Source of the DNA: Oribacterium sp. WCC10
Lineage (GTDB): Bacteria; Bacillota; Clostridia; Lachnospirales; Lachnospiraceae
Assembly: GCF_900113415.1 (NCBI RefSeq)
Contig: NZ_FOPH01000007.1
Location: 62,001 to 126,000, forward strand
DNA: 64,000 nt
Direction: 5' to 3'
The translations under genes and the position numbers were made by a program. Shown piece by piece: positions 63,965 to 64,000 of the stretch; position 1 is the first letter of the stretch, and every line of letters begins with the position of its first letter. Under the pieces are notes generated by a model that was not told the origin of the DNA, did no database searches, and saw only the letters and a list, made by a program, of their open reading frames with translations.

Positions 63965-64000
63965 AAACCATCTTGTTCTATCATACCATTTCCTTCGTAA

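Overview
The window looks like chromosomal DNA from an anaerobic, low-to-mid GC Firmicute, most likely family Lachnospiraceae (Butyrivibrio/Pseudobutyrivibrio-like). The grounds are type III glutamine synthetase, reverse rubrerythrin, the HrcA/CIRCE chaperone operon, the ireB-ruvX-DUF1292 trio, a gap-pgk-tpi operon with a Rex-like site, and strong AGGAGG ribosome binding sites. Assignment below family level is inference. There are 51 protein genes I accept, most on the minus strand. I saw no rRNA, tRNA, CRISPR array, transposase or prophage.

Layout. 1-5.0 kb (minus): mtaB, ireB, ruvX, a DUF1292 protein, RNase J with a long basic N-terminal tail, and the start of an MltG-like gene. 5.1-6.7 kb (plus): an HPr-like protein lacking the catalytic histidine, and thiI. 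7-28.8 kb: a rearranged version of the conserved comEC-holA-rpsT-lepA-hemW-hrcA-grpE-dnaK-dnaJ-prmA-rsmE-mtaB neighbourhood, with nifS, putP, a 3D-domain protein, tetR and ilvE inserted and the sporulation genes gpr and spoIIP missing. 28.9-37 kb: degV, gpmI, a lone cNMP-binding domain protein, an exported flavoprotein reductase, an RluA-type pseudouridine synthase and rfbC. 37-45 kb: reverse rubrerythrin behind a PerR-like box, a sirtuin, 5-formyl-THF cyclo-ligase, pepT, metA, then metK behind a SAM-I riboswitch with its terminator. 45.5-49 kb: the gap-pgk-tpi glycolytic operon. 49-54 kb: Na/Pi symporter, cell-wall amidase, uppP, ung. 54-60 kb: a cytosolic ParB-like/BMP fusion with a metallophosphoesterase, then a choline-binding repeat protein beside a three-part wHTH/LicC/LicA fusion. 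60-64 kb: type III glutamine synthetase and class II fructose-bisphosphate aldolase.

How the parts fit. Glycolysis is well represented (fba, tpi, gap, pgk, gpmI), with a redox-sensing Rex site at gap. Methionine/SAM supply is grouped (metA, metK, SAM riboswitch). Oxidative defence is represented by reverse rubrerythrin. The LicC/LicA fusion with the choline-binding protein looks like a self-contained phosphocholine decoration-and-anchoring module.

The less explained parts are non-coding. A roughly 130-bp double-hairpin repeat family occurs in at least three good and several worn copies. Two plus-strand transcription units lie in otherwise minus-strand regions (about 32.0 kb and 40.0-40.5 kb), each with promoter-like and terminator-like ends but no convincing gene. 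A short motif with an AGTATTTGCC core flanks the rubrerythrin gene on both sides and recurs upstream of nifS.
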